The notes under the pieces were generated by a model. That model worked only from the letters and a program-made list of their open reading frames with translations. It did no database searches and was not told where the DNA came from. Both the position numbers and the translations under genes were made by a program. Below are positions 25,935 through 35,938 of a DNA stretch of 64,000 bases, piece after piece. Source of the DNA: Alistipes sp. (lineage in GTDB: Bacteria > Bacteroidota > Bacteroidia > Bacteroidales > Rikenellaceae); contig JAGBWD010000004.1 in assembly GCA_017629985.1 (NCBI GenBank), positions 1 through 64,000 on the forward strand. The letters are read 5' to 3'. Every line of letters starts with the position of its first letter. Position 1 is the first letter of the stretch.

Positions 25935-27116
25935 ATGCAGAGCGCACCATCATCAGAGAGGGTCCACATTGCAATATTTGGACGTTGTAATGCCGGTAAG
26001 TCTACGCTTACCAATCGCATTATAGGTCAAGATGTAGCTATAGTTTCGGCTATTGCGGGAACTACAACAGATCCTGTGCAGAAGGCTATTGAGATAAATG
26101 GTCTTGGGGCGGCGATAATCATCGACACCCCAGGCCTTGATGACACTACGCAGCTAGGCGCAGAGCGTGTGGCACGTAGCGCAAAGGTCCTTGATAAGAC
26201 AGATATAGCGGTGATTCTCTTCACCGCCTCTGACTATAACCTAGAGTTACAACTATTGGAGGAGTGTCGTATACGTGAGATTCCAACGATTGTAGCCCTG
26301 GCACATGCCGACACCCTTGCAGAGTGCGAAGCTACAAAGGCGCAGCTGGAGAGCGTTGTTGGAGCTAGTGTAATCGCCATAAGCGCACTTACGGGCGAGG
26401 GCGTTGAGGAGCTTATAAAGGCTGTCGCTGCGATACGTCCTAGGGAGGAGCGTCTTATCACCGAGGGTTTCTGCGAGGCAGGAGATATTGTTTTTCTTGT
26501 TATGCCACAAGATAAGTCCGCACCCAAAGGACGCCTTATACAGCCACAAGTGCAGACTATACGCGAGCTTTTGGACCGTGGCTGTGTACCTATATGTTGC
26601 ACCCCAGCGACCATGGCAACGGCACTAGCAGGATTGGCATCACCGCCAAAGTTAATAATCACTGACTCACAAGCCTTTAACGAGGTGTATGCTATGAAGC
26701 CAGAGGCATCGGTACTAACATCCTTCTCCATACTTTTTGCTCGTTACAAGGGGGATATCGCACTCTTTACAGAGGGTGTTAAGGTGCTAAAGAGTCTTTC
26801 GCCCACATCGCGTATCCTCATTGCCGAGGCGTGTACGCATACACCACAAAATGAGGATATAGGACGTGTAAAGCTACCTGCAATACTTCGCAAGCGATAT
26901 GGCAGTGAACTTCAGATAGATATCGTAGGTGGCGCCGACTACCCCGAGGATTTATCCTGCTACGACCTTGTGATACATTGCGGAGCCTGCATGTTTAACC
27001 GTAAGCATGTGTTAAGCCGCATCGAGCGTGCTAGAAAACAGGGGGTAGCAATTACTAATTATGGAGTAATCCTTGCAGCACTCGGAGGTATACTAGATAG
27101 AGTGAAGACTAATTAG
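25935..27116 (+). CDS. hydF: [FeFe] hydrogenase maturation GTPase HydF
   Basis: Scaffold GTPase that carries the di-iron subcluster and hands it to the hydrogenase. The N-terminal G domain has GRCNAGKST (G1), GTTTDPV (G2) and DTPGLDD (G3). The C-terminal cluster domain has ACTHTPQNED and HCGACMFNR, the usual cysteine/histidine ligands. Its 393 residues fit. It completes the maturation set, so the hydrogenase could be assembled from this locus alone. Confidence 0.95.
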   Translation: MQSAPSSERVHIAIFGRCNAGKSTLTNRIIGQDVAIVSAIAGTTTDPVQKAIEINGLGAAIIIDTPGLDDTTQLGAERVARSAKVLDKTDIAVILFTASDYNLELQLLEECRIREIPTIVALAHADTLAECEATKAQLESVVGASVIAISALTGEGVEELIKAVAAIRPREERLITEGFCEAGDIVFLVMPQDKSAPKGRLIQPQVQTIRELLDRGCVPICCTPATMATALAGLASPPKLIITDSQAFNEVYAMKPEASVLTSFSILFARYKGDIALFTEGVKVLKSLSPTSRILIAEACTHTPQNEDIGRVKLPAILRKRYGSELQIDIVGGADYPEDLSCYDLVIHCGACMFNRKHVLSRIERARKQGVAITNYGVILAALGGILDRVKTN

Positions 27117-27150
27117 CGATGCTGAATTAGGAAATAGTAATAATATTTCT

Positions 27151-27158
27151 TAACTTTG
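27151..27158 (+). promoter_or_regulatory. -7 box of hpt
   Basis: TAACTTTG, 16 nt before the hpt ATG. No exact -33 box is present. It separates hpt-queE from the hyd operon. Confidence 0.5.
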
Positions 27159-27174
27159 CCTAAAATTTTATGCT

Positions 27175-27720
27175 ATGGAGGTTAAAAAGATTCAACTACT
27201 AGACCGCAGATTCAAGACCATGATTCCTGCGGAGGAGATAGACAAGGCTGTTACACGTGTTGCCGAGCAGCTTAATGAGCGTTATGCTGGTAAGACCCCA
27301 ATATTCCTCGGAGTGTTGAGTGGGGCCTTTCTATTTCTCAGCGATTTGGTACGTAAGATATCTTTCGACTCTCGCCTGGCATTCGTAAAAATTTCGTCAT
27401 ACGAGGGTACGCAGTCTACAGGCCGTATCTCGCAGCAGCTGGGCATAGACTTCGATATCGAGGGTAAGGATGTTATTATTGTTGAGGATATTGTCGAGAC
27501 AGGACATAGCATGAACTACCTCATAGACTACCTCCAGCAGCGCAACCCTGCAAGCATTGCTATATGCACACTCTTCTTCAAGCCCGACAAGTTCTTGTAC
27601 GAGTATAAGATTGACTACGTAGCAATGCCTATTGGCAATGAGTTTATTGTTGGCTACGGCCTCGACTATAACCAAATAGGACGTAACCTTAAGGATATAT
27701 ACGTTTTAGATGAAGATTAA
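27175..27720 (+). CDS. hpt: Hypoxanthine phosphoribosyltransferase
   Basis: Purine salvage enzyme joining hypoxanthine (or guanine) to PRPP. The PRPP loop is VIIVEDIVETGHSM, and the upstream GVLSGAFLFLSDL is the usual GV.KGa.F segment. Its 181 residues match the family. Its 3' end overlaps queE by 11 nt, so the two are translationally coupled. Both deal with guanine-type purines, though a functional link is a guess. Confidence 0.92.
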   Translation: MEVKKIQLLDRRFKTMIPAEEIDKAVTRVAEQLNERYAGKTPIFLGVLSGAFLFLSDLVRKISFDSRLAFVKISSYEGTQSTGRISQQLGIDFDIEGKDVIIVEDIVETGHSMNYLIDYLQQRNPASIAICTLFFKPDKFLYEYKIDYVAMPIGNEFIVGYGLDYNQIGRNLKDIYVLDED

Positions 27721-28345
27721 TCCAGACTTGGAGCTTCTAGAGGGTGGACGTAAGCTCCCTCTTGTAGAGGACTTTTATACTATTCAGGGTGAGGGTTATC
27801 ATGCTGGCAAGCCCGCCTACTTCATACGTCTTGGAGGATGTGATGTAGGCTGCCGCTGGTGTGATGCCAAGTATACGTGGAATCCCAAAATCTTTCCACC
27901 AACACCTATTGAGACTATTGTAGAGCGAGCATCAAGCTGTAAGGCACAGGCTATTGTTATTACAGGTGGCGAGCCACTACTTTATCCTCTGGGAGACCTC
28001 ACAAGAGAGCTTCATGCGCGAGGCCTAGAGATATTTATCGAGACCTCGGGTACGAATCCTATAAGTGGAGAGTTTGACTGGATATGTCTATCTCCCAAGC
28101 GTCAGATGCCACCACTTGAGGAGGCGCTACGCCGCGCAGATGAGCTTAAGGTCATCATCCAGACTCAAGAAGACTTGGAGTGGGCCGTAGAGTGCAGCCA
28201 TAAGGTACGCAGCAAGTGTCGCCTATACCTACAACCAGAGTGGAGCGTATACGAGAGTATCATCGCCGAGGTTGTGGAGTGGGTGAAGGAGCATCCCGAG
28301 TGGAACATCTCTATTCAGACGCATAAGTTTATGCACATCCCATAG
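27710..28345 (+). CDS. queE: 7-carboxy-7-deazaguanine synthase
   Basis: Radical SAM enzyme that contracts carboxytetrahydropterin to 7-carboxy-7-deazaguanine, a step to queuosine in tRNA. The motif CDVGCRWCD (CX3CX2C) follows the expected YTIQGEGYHAGKPAYFIR start, and VITGGEPLLY lies in the barrel. Its 211 residues fit the short QueE form. It overlaps hpt by 11 nt. The other queuosine genes (queC, queD, queF) are not in the window. Confidence 0.93.
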   Translation: MKINPDLELLEGGRKLPLVEDFYTIQGEGYHAGKPAYFIRLGGCDVGCRWCDAKYTWNPKIFPPTPIETIVERASSCKAQAIVITGGEPLLYPLGDLTRELHARGLEIFIETSGTNPISGEFDWICLSPKRQMPPLEEALRRADELKVIIQTQEDLEWAVECSHKVRSKCRLYLQPEWSVYESIIAEVVEWVKEHPEWNISIQTHKFMHIP

Positions 28346-28376
28346 AGCACGAAGAGAAACTACTAGCAAACCCTAT

Positions 28377-28685
28377 ATGGCCAAACAGACAACATCCCCA
28401 AAGGATGAAAAGCGACAGAGGTATATAAATATCTTTTGGGTAGCCCTGACAATCGTCATAGCTATCTGTACCATTGTCGTATCTATAAGCTCCATAGGAG
28501 ATATGCTTCGCACGCGCCACGATCGCCGTATCGTGGAGGCAAAGATTGAAAACCTCGAGACAAAGATCGCTACAGATAGCATCTTCATACACAAGATAAC
28601 TACCTCGCCAGAGTTTATGGAGCGCTTTGCTCGCGAGACATATCACATGCAACGTAAAGGAGAAACGGTATATATTATGGAGTAG
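28377..28685 (+). CDS. Septum formation initiator-like protein (FtsB/DivIC family)
   Basis: Small bitopic membrane protein of 102 residues. The cytoplasmic N-terminus is basic, a single transmembrane helix spans about 20-42 (FWVALTIVIAICTIVVSI), and a coiled coil follows (RIVEAKIENLETKIATD). The end (PEFMERFARETYHMQRKGE) matches the FtsB/DivIC pattern EeiARE.y.mkk.gE. It should act with FtsL and FtsQ in the divisome. The last codons and the stop lie inside a 16-bp hairpin shared with the convergent gene. Confidence 0.85.
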   Translation: MAKQTTSPKDEKRQRYINIFWVALTIVIAICTIVVSISSIGDMLRTRHDRRIVEAKIENLETKIATDSIFIHKITTSPEFMERFARETYHMQRKGETVYIME

Positions 28686-28706
28686 TGCCATAATATATAC
28701 CGTTTA
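28665..28706. terminator. Bidirectional terminator overlapping the FtsB-like stop codon
   Basis: A 16-bp perfect stem, 28665-28680/28688-28703, has loop AGTAGTG that carries the TAG stop. The left arm encodes the last residues of the FtsB-like protein. The tails are only moderately T-rich. Confidence 0.75.
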
Positions 28707-28714
28707 CCCTATCT

Positions 28715-29452
28715 TTAGAAGTATATGCCACAACCAAGGCTAAAGACTCCCGAGTCTACCGCGGCATTTTTAGCCATTGGAATACTATAAGTCGCCGAGA
28801 CACTCAACCATTTTAGGATTACCCTTGCAGACAAATCTAACTGACAAGAGAAGGTCTTGTAGTTTTCATCCTTCTTTAAATCATCTATATCCACACTGGT
28901 AGAGTGATTATTCCAATTCTCTGTTCTGCTATCTAGGACATTGAAGTTAAATCTAGGGCCCGCACTAATTCTCAAGCCATAGCTATTTTGCTTACTGAAA
29001 GGTAGTGTAACAGCAAAATCAACAGGAATCTGAAGTATTGCCTGACTGATATCCATCTCGTAATCATCAAGCTCTGTCTTCATATCCACAAAACGAGTTC
29101 CTATACCTGCGTTGATAGAGAAATAATTTGAGATAAAGCCTCCGAGAAGAATCTCATACGACATAGAGAAATAGCTAGCATTATCGGGCATATCCTTTGG
29201 CATCTGGAAAAACAGGTTAATCATAAACTCTCCATTTCTTGCACTACACCAATAGTCCTCCTCCTTACTAGAGGGTGTTGGAGCGGGCTCTGGAGCCTTA
29301 ACACTATCTTCTAACGCTTTAGGTTCGGTGGCATCTACATCTAGAGAGATGGTGCTTTCAGCGAATTGTTTGGTAGAGCCAACCTCAATAGTTTGAGCAA
29401 ACGATGTCGCTGCTACCAACAACATAACAACCAATAGATAAAATTTCTTCAT
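28715..29452 (-). CDS. Outer-membrane beta-barrel protein
   Basis: A 245-residue exported protein with signal peptide MKKFYLLVVMLLVAATSFAQ. An acidic, proline-rich linker (residues about 45-65) is followed by alternating amphipathic strands (FSMSYEILLGGFISNYFSINAGIGTRF begins this part). It ends in the aromatic FSLGCGIYF, as in small OmpW/porin-like barrels. No enzymatic motif is visible. It has its own promoter next to the htrA terminator. HtrA, encoded just upstream, is a quality-control protease of the same compartment. Confidence 0.75.
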   Translation of the reverse strand: MKKFYLLVVMLLVAATSFAQTIEVGSTKQFAESTISLDVDATEPKALEDSVKAPEPAPTPSSKEEDYWCSARNGEFMINLFFQMPKDMPDNASYFSMSYEILLGGFISNYFSINAGIGTRFVDMKTELDDYEMDISQAILQIPVDFAVTLPFSKQNSYGLRISAGPRFNFNVLDSRTENWNNHSTSVDIDDLKKDENYKTFSCQLDLSARVILKWLSVSATYSIPMAKNAAVDSGVFSLGCGIYF

Positions 29453-29482
29453 AGCTACTCGTGTTTAGGGATTACGTATATA

Positions 29483-29513
29483 CAAATATAGATATAATAT
29501 TTCAAACAACAAA
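29483..29513 (-). promoter_or_regulatory. Promoter of the outer-membrane barrel gene
   Basis: Minus-strand TTTG (29510-29513), 19 nt, TATATTTG (29483-29490): full consensus. The -33 TTTG abuts the htrA terminator stem at 29514. Confidence 0.75.
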
Positions 29514-29543
29514 GGAGTGTCCGAAAAATTAATCGGACACTCC
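29514..29543 (-). terminator. htrA terminator
   Basis: The 10-bp perfect stem GGAGTGTCCG/CGGACACTCC is followed on the minus strand by TTTGTTGTTTG. It lies 29 nt after the htrA stop. Confidence 0.75.
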
Positions 29544-29572
29544 CCCTCTATTGGAAGTTGTATAACAGACAC

Positions 29573-31051
29573 TTACTGCATAATAGTATAACTAGACGCT
29601 CTACCATTTGGATAAATACCATCTATAGAGGTAATCTTATCGGTGATACGATCTAGGTCATCGAGGCTTGCTATCTCACGGTCGTTTACATGAGTGATGA
29701 CATATCCCTCTCTAACACGACAACGCTCCAAAAGTCCACCTCGCTCTACGGAGGTCACCTGAACACCACCACGAATATCCAAGTCACGGCACAACGCCTC
29801 GGAAGCATTGCGGAACTTCGCGCCAAGCTCCTTCTGCGCATCAACACTTCCCTTTGCCAAGAGCGTAGTCTCACCCGCCTTATTCTGTAGCGTTACCGTC
29901 ACACGCACATCCTTACCACCACGGCGTAGCTCCATAGATACCTTATCGCCTGGGCGGCGCTTTCCTATCTGCTCGAGGAATATAGCGCTATCGGTGGTGG
30001 CAACACCATCCAACGCCGTGATTATATCACCCTTACGTATACCAGCCTCCGAAGCGGCACCACCCTCCGATACAGAGGCTACATATATACCTCCAACACT
30101 ATCGATGCCTGTTATCTCTCCCATCTCATCAATAAACTGCTGGTCTATAGCTCTAAACGAGATGCCCAATACCGCACGTTGTACCACTCCCGACTCTTTT
30201 AAATCTACAACAACCTTCCTAACTATAGTCTCGGGAACTGCAAAGGAGTAACCTACATAGCTTCCTGTAGAGGTCTTAATAATGGTGTTGATACCCACAA
30301 GCTCACCACGGGTATTTACCAGCGCACCACCAGAATTTCCGGGGTTTACCGCAGCATCAGTCTGTATGAATGACTCTATGCTGCGCTGACTACCCAACGC
30401 TCCTAGGCTTCGCGCCTTGGCAGAGACAATACCTGCAGTAATTGTAGACTGCAACTCCATAGGATAGCCTATGGCCAACACCCACTCACCGAGACGTAGC
30501 TCATCCGAAGAGCCAAAGGGAAGCGTAGGCAACCCTTGAGCATCTATCTTTATGAGTGCTACGTCTGTCGCAGGATCGGAGCCGATGATTGTAGCATCAA
30601 AAGCGCGACCATCGTAGAGCTTCACACGCAGCTTTTTAGCGTTATCGATAACATGGTTGTTTGTCACGATATACCCATCCTCGGAGATGATTACTCCCGA
30701 GCCTCCAGCTCGCGCCTCACGCTCACCATATCCCTGGGGGTATCCAAAAAACTCAAAGAAGGGATCTCTAGGCATGCTGCGACTACCCACCGACAGCGTT
30801 GCCTCGATATTTACTACAGCCTTCACAGCATTTTCGGCAGCATAGGTCAGGTCAGGATACTCCGTAGAGACCACCGTAGAGGCAAAACGAGCATCGGTAA
30901 CACTATTTTGTAGAAATGGGGTATCACCAACCGTAACATCCGAGATATCACTATGGTTATGCTCACCAGGCGAGGTAATAAGAATTGTCGCAGAGGCTGT
31001 TATTGCAGATACCGCAAGTATTGCAATAAAATTAAATAACGTCTTTTTCAT
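29573..31051 (-). CDS. htrA: HtrA/Deg-family periplasmic serine protease
   Basis: Periplasmic quality-control protease and chaperone. The start at 31051 gives signal or anchor MKKTLFNFIAILAVSAI; the upstream extension to 31099 is basic and unlikely. The trypsin-like domain holds His133 in VTNNHVI, Asp163 in ATDVALIKID and Ser240 in NPGNSGGAL. Two PDZ domains follow (about 295-375 with GIRKGDIITALDG, and about 405-485 with CRVREGYVITHV). Its 492 residues are typical. No heat-shock element is recognisable. Confidence 0.95.
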   Translation of the reverse strand: MKKTLFNFIAILAVSAITASATILITSPGEHNHSDISDVTVGDTPFLQNSVTDARFASTVVSTEYPDLTYAAENAVKAVVNIEATLSVGSRSMPRDPFFEFFGYPQGYGEREARAGGSGVIISEDGYIVTNNHVIDNAKKLRVKLYDGRAFDATIIGSDPATDVALIKIDAQGLPTLPFGSSDELRLGEWVLAIGYPMELQSTITAGIVSAKARSLGALGSQRSIESFIQTDAAVNPGNSGGALVNTRGELVGINTIIKTSTGSYVGYSFAVPETIVRKVVVDLKESGVVQRAVLGISFRAIDQQFIDEMGEITGIDSVGGIYVASVSEGGAASEAGIRKGDIITALDGVATTDSAIFLEQIGKRRPGDKVSMELRRGGKDVRVTVTLQNKAGETTLLAKGSVDAQKELGAKFRNASEALCRDLDIRGGVQVTSVERGGLLERCRVREGYVITHVNDREIASLDDLDRITDKITSIDGIYPNGRASSYTIMQ

Positions 31052-31225
31052 AATCTCAAAAAAAATTTTAGTCCTGCGGCGAAGTCTCTCAATAGGCATC
31101 TTGTTTTAAAGTTTGTATGAATAACGTATACATAAATATATATATTGTATGCAACGCAAAAAAAATAGAGTGAGCTACAAAACCTATAGCTCACCCTAAA
31201 TACCAAAGCGGATATACACCAGAAA

Positions 31226-31957
31226 CTACTCCCAGAGTAGTGGCGCTCCTGTTGCAACAATCTCCTCATCTGTCACCTCTACGCTGATGATTCCTGCGGC
31301 AAAGCATGCAACCTCATAGGGTTGGTAGATAATCACCACGCCACTCTCTGTAAGTGCCGCGGAGCGGAACGGAGGCAGCTCCTCCACCGACTCAATAAGT
31401 AACACCTGGTCAGCGGCAAGCTTCGCATATACTAGCTCCTTCATAGCACTTCCCCACTCCCCATCATATAGGTAGCTGAAATCGTAGATAGCACCTGTGG
31501 CTAAATCAAAACACTCGTACCACAACGAGCAGCCACCATGCGCACCTCCTGTGTATGACTCAATAAGAGTCTCATAACATAACACCGTATTATCGCGCAC
31601 GAAGAAGGAGGTCTGATCCATGCTGTACCAGCAAACTGGGCCATACTCATAAGCATAGCTTGCATACTCATCTGCAATGCTCTTTGCGGTAGCCTCCAAA
31701 TCTATAACCACATCATCACACTCATCACTGTCGTTGAAGAATGAGTTTATATAGTTCTGCCTCTCTATCTTTGCAAAGATATCGTTATCCTCCGTATTTA
31801 CAATTCGCTGATAAGAGATCCTAACGCTGTGGCTATCCTCTTCGTCTGTCTCATAAACGAATGGCTCTAGCTGTGGTAACACAACCTTACCACTATTATT
31901 ACACGCCAAAGCAAGGAACAAGACCATCGCAAAGGCAAAAATTCTGAAACTTTTCAT
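31226..31957 (-). CDS. DUF3298-like exported lipoprotein
   Basis: A 243-residue lipoprotein; the start at 31957 gives MKSFRIFAFAMVLFLALAC with Cys19 as the lipobox residue. The body resembles the DUF4163/DUF3298 pair seen in RsiV: SYTGGAHGGCSLWYECFDL, then YQPYEVACFAAGIISVEV near the end. RsiV binds lysozyme, but nothing here proves that role. A longer frame to 32032 lies upstream of a TATCTTTA box at 31980-31987. It reads in the same direction as htrA, with about 175 nt between them. Confidence 0.75.
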   Translation of the reverse strand: MKSFRIFAFAMVLFLALACNNSGKVVLPQLEPFVYETDEEDSHSVRISYQRIVNTEDNDIFAKIERQNYINSFFNDSDECDDVVIDLEATAKSIADEYASYAYEYGPVCWYSMDQTSFFVRDNTVLCYETLIESYTGGAHGGCSLWYECFDLATGAIYDFSYLYDGEWGSAMKELVYAKLAADQVLLIESVEELPPFRSAALTESGVVIIYQPYEVACFAAGIISVEVTDEEIVATGAPLLWE

Positions 31958-32147
31958 AACCGTAACTATTAAATTTGTGTAAAGATAGCGATAATATATC
32001 AAATTCGCAAACCTTGACACCTCTTCTCTCACAAGAATTTTTGAAGGAAAGGGAGTCGATTTTTCAATATTATTAATATCTTTTTATTGCAAAAAGCGGG
32101 ATTTTTAAGAAAAAATCGATATTTTTGCTAAAATAATTGCAAAAAGT

Positions 32148-32178
32148 TTTGGAGAATAAAATATTTGCCGTATATTTG
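32148..32178 (+). promoter_or_regulatory. tRNA-Glu promoter
   Basis: TTTG (32148-32151), 19 nt, TATATTTG (32171-32178): full consensus, 38 nt before the mature tRNA. Confidence 0.8.
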
Positions 32179-32216
32179 CAGAGTCAAAAGGAAACAACCT
32201 AATGACAGCTCAAAAT

Positions 32217-32288
32217 GGTGGATTCATCTAAGGGCTAGGATACGTGCCTCTCACGCACGACATAGGGGTTCGAATCCCCTATCCACTA
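32217..32288 (+). tRNA. tRNA-Glu (anticodon CTC)
   Basis: Folds as a standard cloverleaf. The acceptor stem GGTGGAT pairs with ATCCACT (one G-U). The anticodon stem CGTGC/GCACG encloses CTCTCAC with anticodon CTC, reading GAG. The T arm is AGGGG-TTCGAAT-CCCCT. Discriminator is A at 32288, and the CCA end is not encoded. It has its own promoter and a strong terminator. Confidence 0.93.
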
Positions 32289-32289
32289 C

Positions 32290-32327
32290 TAAAAAACCGC
32301 TGAAGTTTCAGCGGTTTTTCTTTTTTA
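32290..32327. terminator. Shared terminator of tRNA-Glu and the thiamine operon
   Basis: The stem AAAAACCGCTGAA/TTCAGCGGTTTTT has a short loop and is followed by CTTTTTT on the plus strand. On the minus strand it also ends in T-runs, 22 nt past the last thiamine gene. Confidence 0.88.
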
Positions 32328-32348
32328 TTTACATTCAACACTTTTGGG

Positions 32349-32885
32349 TCATAACTTGTATAGGTCGCCTATCATGGCAACACCCCCAAAATTCAACGAC
32401 TCTAGGTATGGCAACCTATCAAATGTTACACCGCCCAGGGCAATAACCTTATCATCTATAATACCCTGCACCGATGCTATTCGCAGCTCCTCATCGCTAA
32501 ATTGAGATCTATATCCGAGCTTTGAGATACTGTCAAAAATAGGACTTAAAAAGAGGTAGTCATACTCCTCTTTGTATCGCTCTACTTCGGCGAGAGTATG
32601 GCAGGAGCGGCTCTTAAACCCATTATAATCAAATGGCAGAGAGGAGACATTGCGGTTGATATGAATACCCTTCAACGAGAATTCTGAATACAACTCGGGA
32701 TAGTCATGCACAACAATATGCGACCTCTGCTCGGCGGTCAATTCTTCCAACAGCCTACGACATTCATTGATATCGGAATCGGGCTTACGAAGATGCACCG
32801 CGTAGATGCCTCTATCGAGTAGACTCTTGATGATAGAGGCATCTTCACGCGTCACCTTTGGGGTTGTTATAGCTATTATTTTCAT
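32349..32885 (-). CDS. TenI/ThiE-like protein
   Basis: Last gene of the thiamine operon. The 178-residue TIM-barrel protein resembles the TenI/thiamine phosphate synthase family: GIYAVHLRKPD, SHIVVHDY, KGIHINRN, YLFLSPIFDS and VIALGGVT. TenI of Bacillus is a thiazole tautomerase. The usual ThiE pyrimidine-diphosphate residues are less evident here, and a clear thiE is present upstream, so a tautomerase role is likely. Its ATG overlaps the thi4 stop (TAATG), so the two are coupled. Confidence 0.75.
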   Translation of the reverse strand: MKIIAITTPKVTREDASIIKSLLDRGIYAVHLRKPDSDINECRRLLEELTAEQRSHIVVHDYPELYSEFSLKGIHINRNVSSLPFDYNGFKSRSCHTLAEVERYKEEYDYLFLSPIFDSISKLGYRSQFSDEELRIASVQGIIDDKVIALGGVTFDRLPYLESLNFGGVAMIGDLYKL

Positions 32886-33655
32886 TATTTTAGCTTCTCG
32901 ATAATAAGCTCTGCCACCTTCTTACCCGACAAGAGCATACCGCCAAATATAGGGCCCATACGTGGGGTGCCACTAACAGCAGATGCTGCCATGCCGCAGA
33001 CATAAAGACCAGGATATATCTCCTTCGTTCCAGAGACCACCTCCTGCTCACCAGAGACAACATCCAACGAGCGCTCGCCGATGACTGCACCTGTATCTGT
33101 AGCGAGGCGAATACCATTCTTACGAGCCACAGTGCAGCACATCTCGCTATCGTGGCCCGTGCCATCAACAACACATTTGGCCATAATATTAAGAGGGTCT
33201 ACATGCATGCCCTCCCTTAATACAGGAGTCCAATTAACGACAACGCCGCTAACAACATCATTCTTGAAGATAACATCCTCAACAGAGTAGCAGTTGAAGA
33301 TTGTAGCTCCAGCATGCACAGCCTTATAAAGCAACGCCGCAGTACTCTCCACAGAGTCCATAACATAGAGATTGTCATCATACTGCTCGAAGTTAATATC
33401 AAACTCCTTGATGATATGCAACGCCTCCTGCTGAACAACAATCTGGTTGAACATCATGGCACCACCCCACATACCACCTCCTGGAGATAGTTTTCTGTCG
33501 AACTGCGCAACCTTCAACCCCGCCTTGGCAAGGTAATAAGCAGCTACAATGCCCGAAGGGCCACCGCCAACAATGGCAACATCCAAATCTAGATTCTTCT
33601 CAAGTTTGTTAAAATAGGTACTGATAATACCGTGTGATACATTTTTTTCAATCAT
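32885..33655 (-). CDS. thi4: Thi4-type thiazole synthase
   Basis: Makes ADP-thiazole from NAD, glycine and a sulfur source, replacing the ThiF-S-G-H route. An N-terminal Rossmann motif (DVAIVGGGPSGIVAAYYLA) is followed by SPGGGMWGGAMMFN, GTGHDSEM and the C-terminal PRMGPIFGGMLLSG, all typical of the family. Its 256 residues match the archaeal and anaerobic bacterial form, which uses free sulfide; the fungal and plant form sacrifices a cysteine. Cys173 and Cys174 follow the GHD motif, but whether either aligns with the sacrificial cysteine is not clear by eye. No thiG, thiS, thiF or thiH is nearby. Confidence 0.9.
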   Translation of the reverse strand: MIEKNVSHGIISTYFNKLEKNLDLDVAIVGGGPSGIVAAYYLAKAGLKVAQFDRKLSPGGGMWGGAMMFNQIVVQQEALHIIKEFDINFEQYDDNLYVMDSVESTAALLYKAVHAGATIFNCYSVEDVIFKNDVVSGVVVNWTPVLREGMHVDPLNIMAKCVVDGTGHDSEMCCTVARKNGIRLATDTGAVIGERSLDVVSGEQEVVSGTKEIYPGLYVCGMAASAVSGTPRMGPIFGGMLLSGKKVAELIIEKLK

Positions 33656-33685
33656 AATAAATTATTTTTTATATGTTTTGGGGAA

Positions 33686-35278
<1,593 letters not shown>

Positions 35279-35299
35279 TTATTTGTTTATAGGTTTAGG

Positions 35300-35938
35300 C
35301 TACCTCTTGAAAAGCTCTGCTACGTCACGCATCCGCTGTATAGGATCTTCAGCATTTATTACGCTGCCACTCAACGCAATACCGCCAACACCACACTCCA
35401 ACAGCTCGGGGATATCATCCTTTGTGATACCACCAATGGCAACAAGGGGTATACTAATGTCGCACTCCCTCATCCTGCCAACTATCTCACGATAACCCTC
35501 AAGGCCAATTACAGGTGCGAGATTTTGCTTTGTGGTGGTATAACGAAACGGCCCACAACCAAAGTAATCGGGTGTGGCACTCGCCAAAACGTGCATAATA
35601 TCATCAAAGGAGTTTACCGTGCTGCCAATGATGTATCCCTCACCAAGAATAAGGCGAGCCTCGCCGATAGACATATCATCCTTACCAAGATGCACGCCAT
35701 CAGCACCTATCCTCTTGGCGAGCAACACGTTGTCATCAATGATAAATGTCGCACCATAATCCCTGCACATAGCCTGAAGCGTGATAGCCGTCCTCTCCAA
35801 CAACGCCTCATCAGCATCTTTCATGCGCAGCTGTATCCACCGACAACCACCTTGCAAGGCTATTCGTGCCGATTCGATGTAGGAGCAGCTGGCAGTGTAG
35901 TGAGTGATAAATTGTAGCTTAAGATTTTTTAGATTCAT
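35300..35938 (-). CDS. thiE: Thiamine phosphate synthase
   Basis: Couples the pyrimidine and thiazole units into thiamine monophosphate. Start at 35938 (MNLKNLKLQF) gives 212 residues and a 20-nt overlap with the thiD end. Motifs: GCRWIQLRMKD, TFIIDDNVLLAKRIGADGVHLGKDD, YIIGSTVNS, GCGPFRYTTTK and VAIGGIT. These are the standard ThiE phosphate and pyrimidine contacts. The second ThiE-like gene in this operon lacks several of them. Confidence 0.93.
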   Translation of the reverse strand: MNLKNLKLQFITHYTASCSYIESARIALQGGCRWIQLRMKDADEALLERTAITLQAMCRDYGATFIIDDNVLLAKRIGADGVHLGKDDMSIGEARLILGEGYIIGSTVNSFDDIMHVLASATPDYFGCGPFRYTTTKQNLAPVIGLEGYREIVGRMRECDISIPLVAIGGITKDDIPELLECGVGGIALSGSVINAEDPIQRMRDVAELFKR

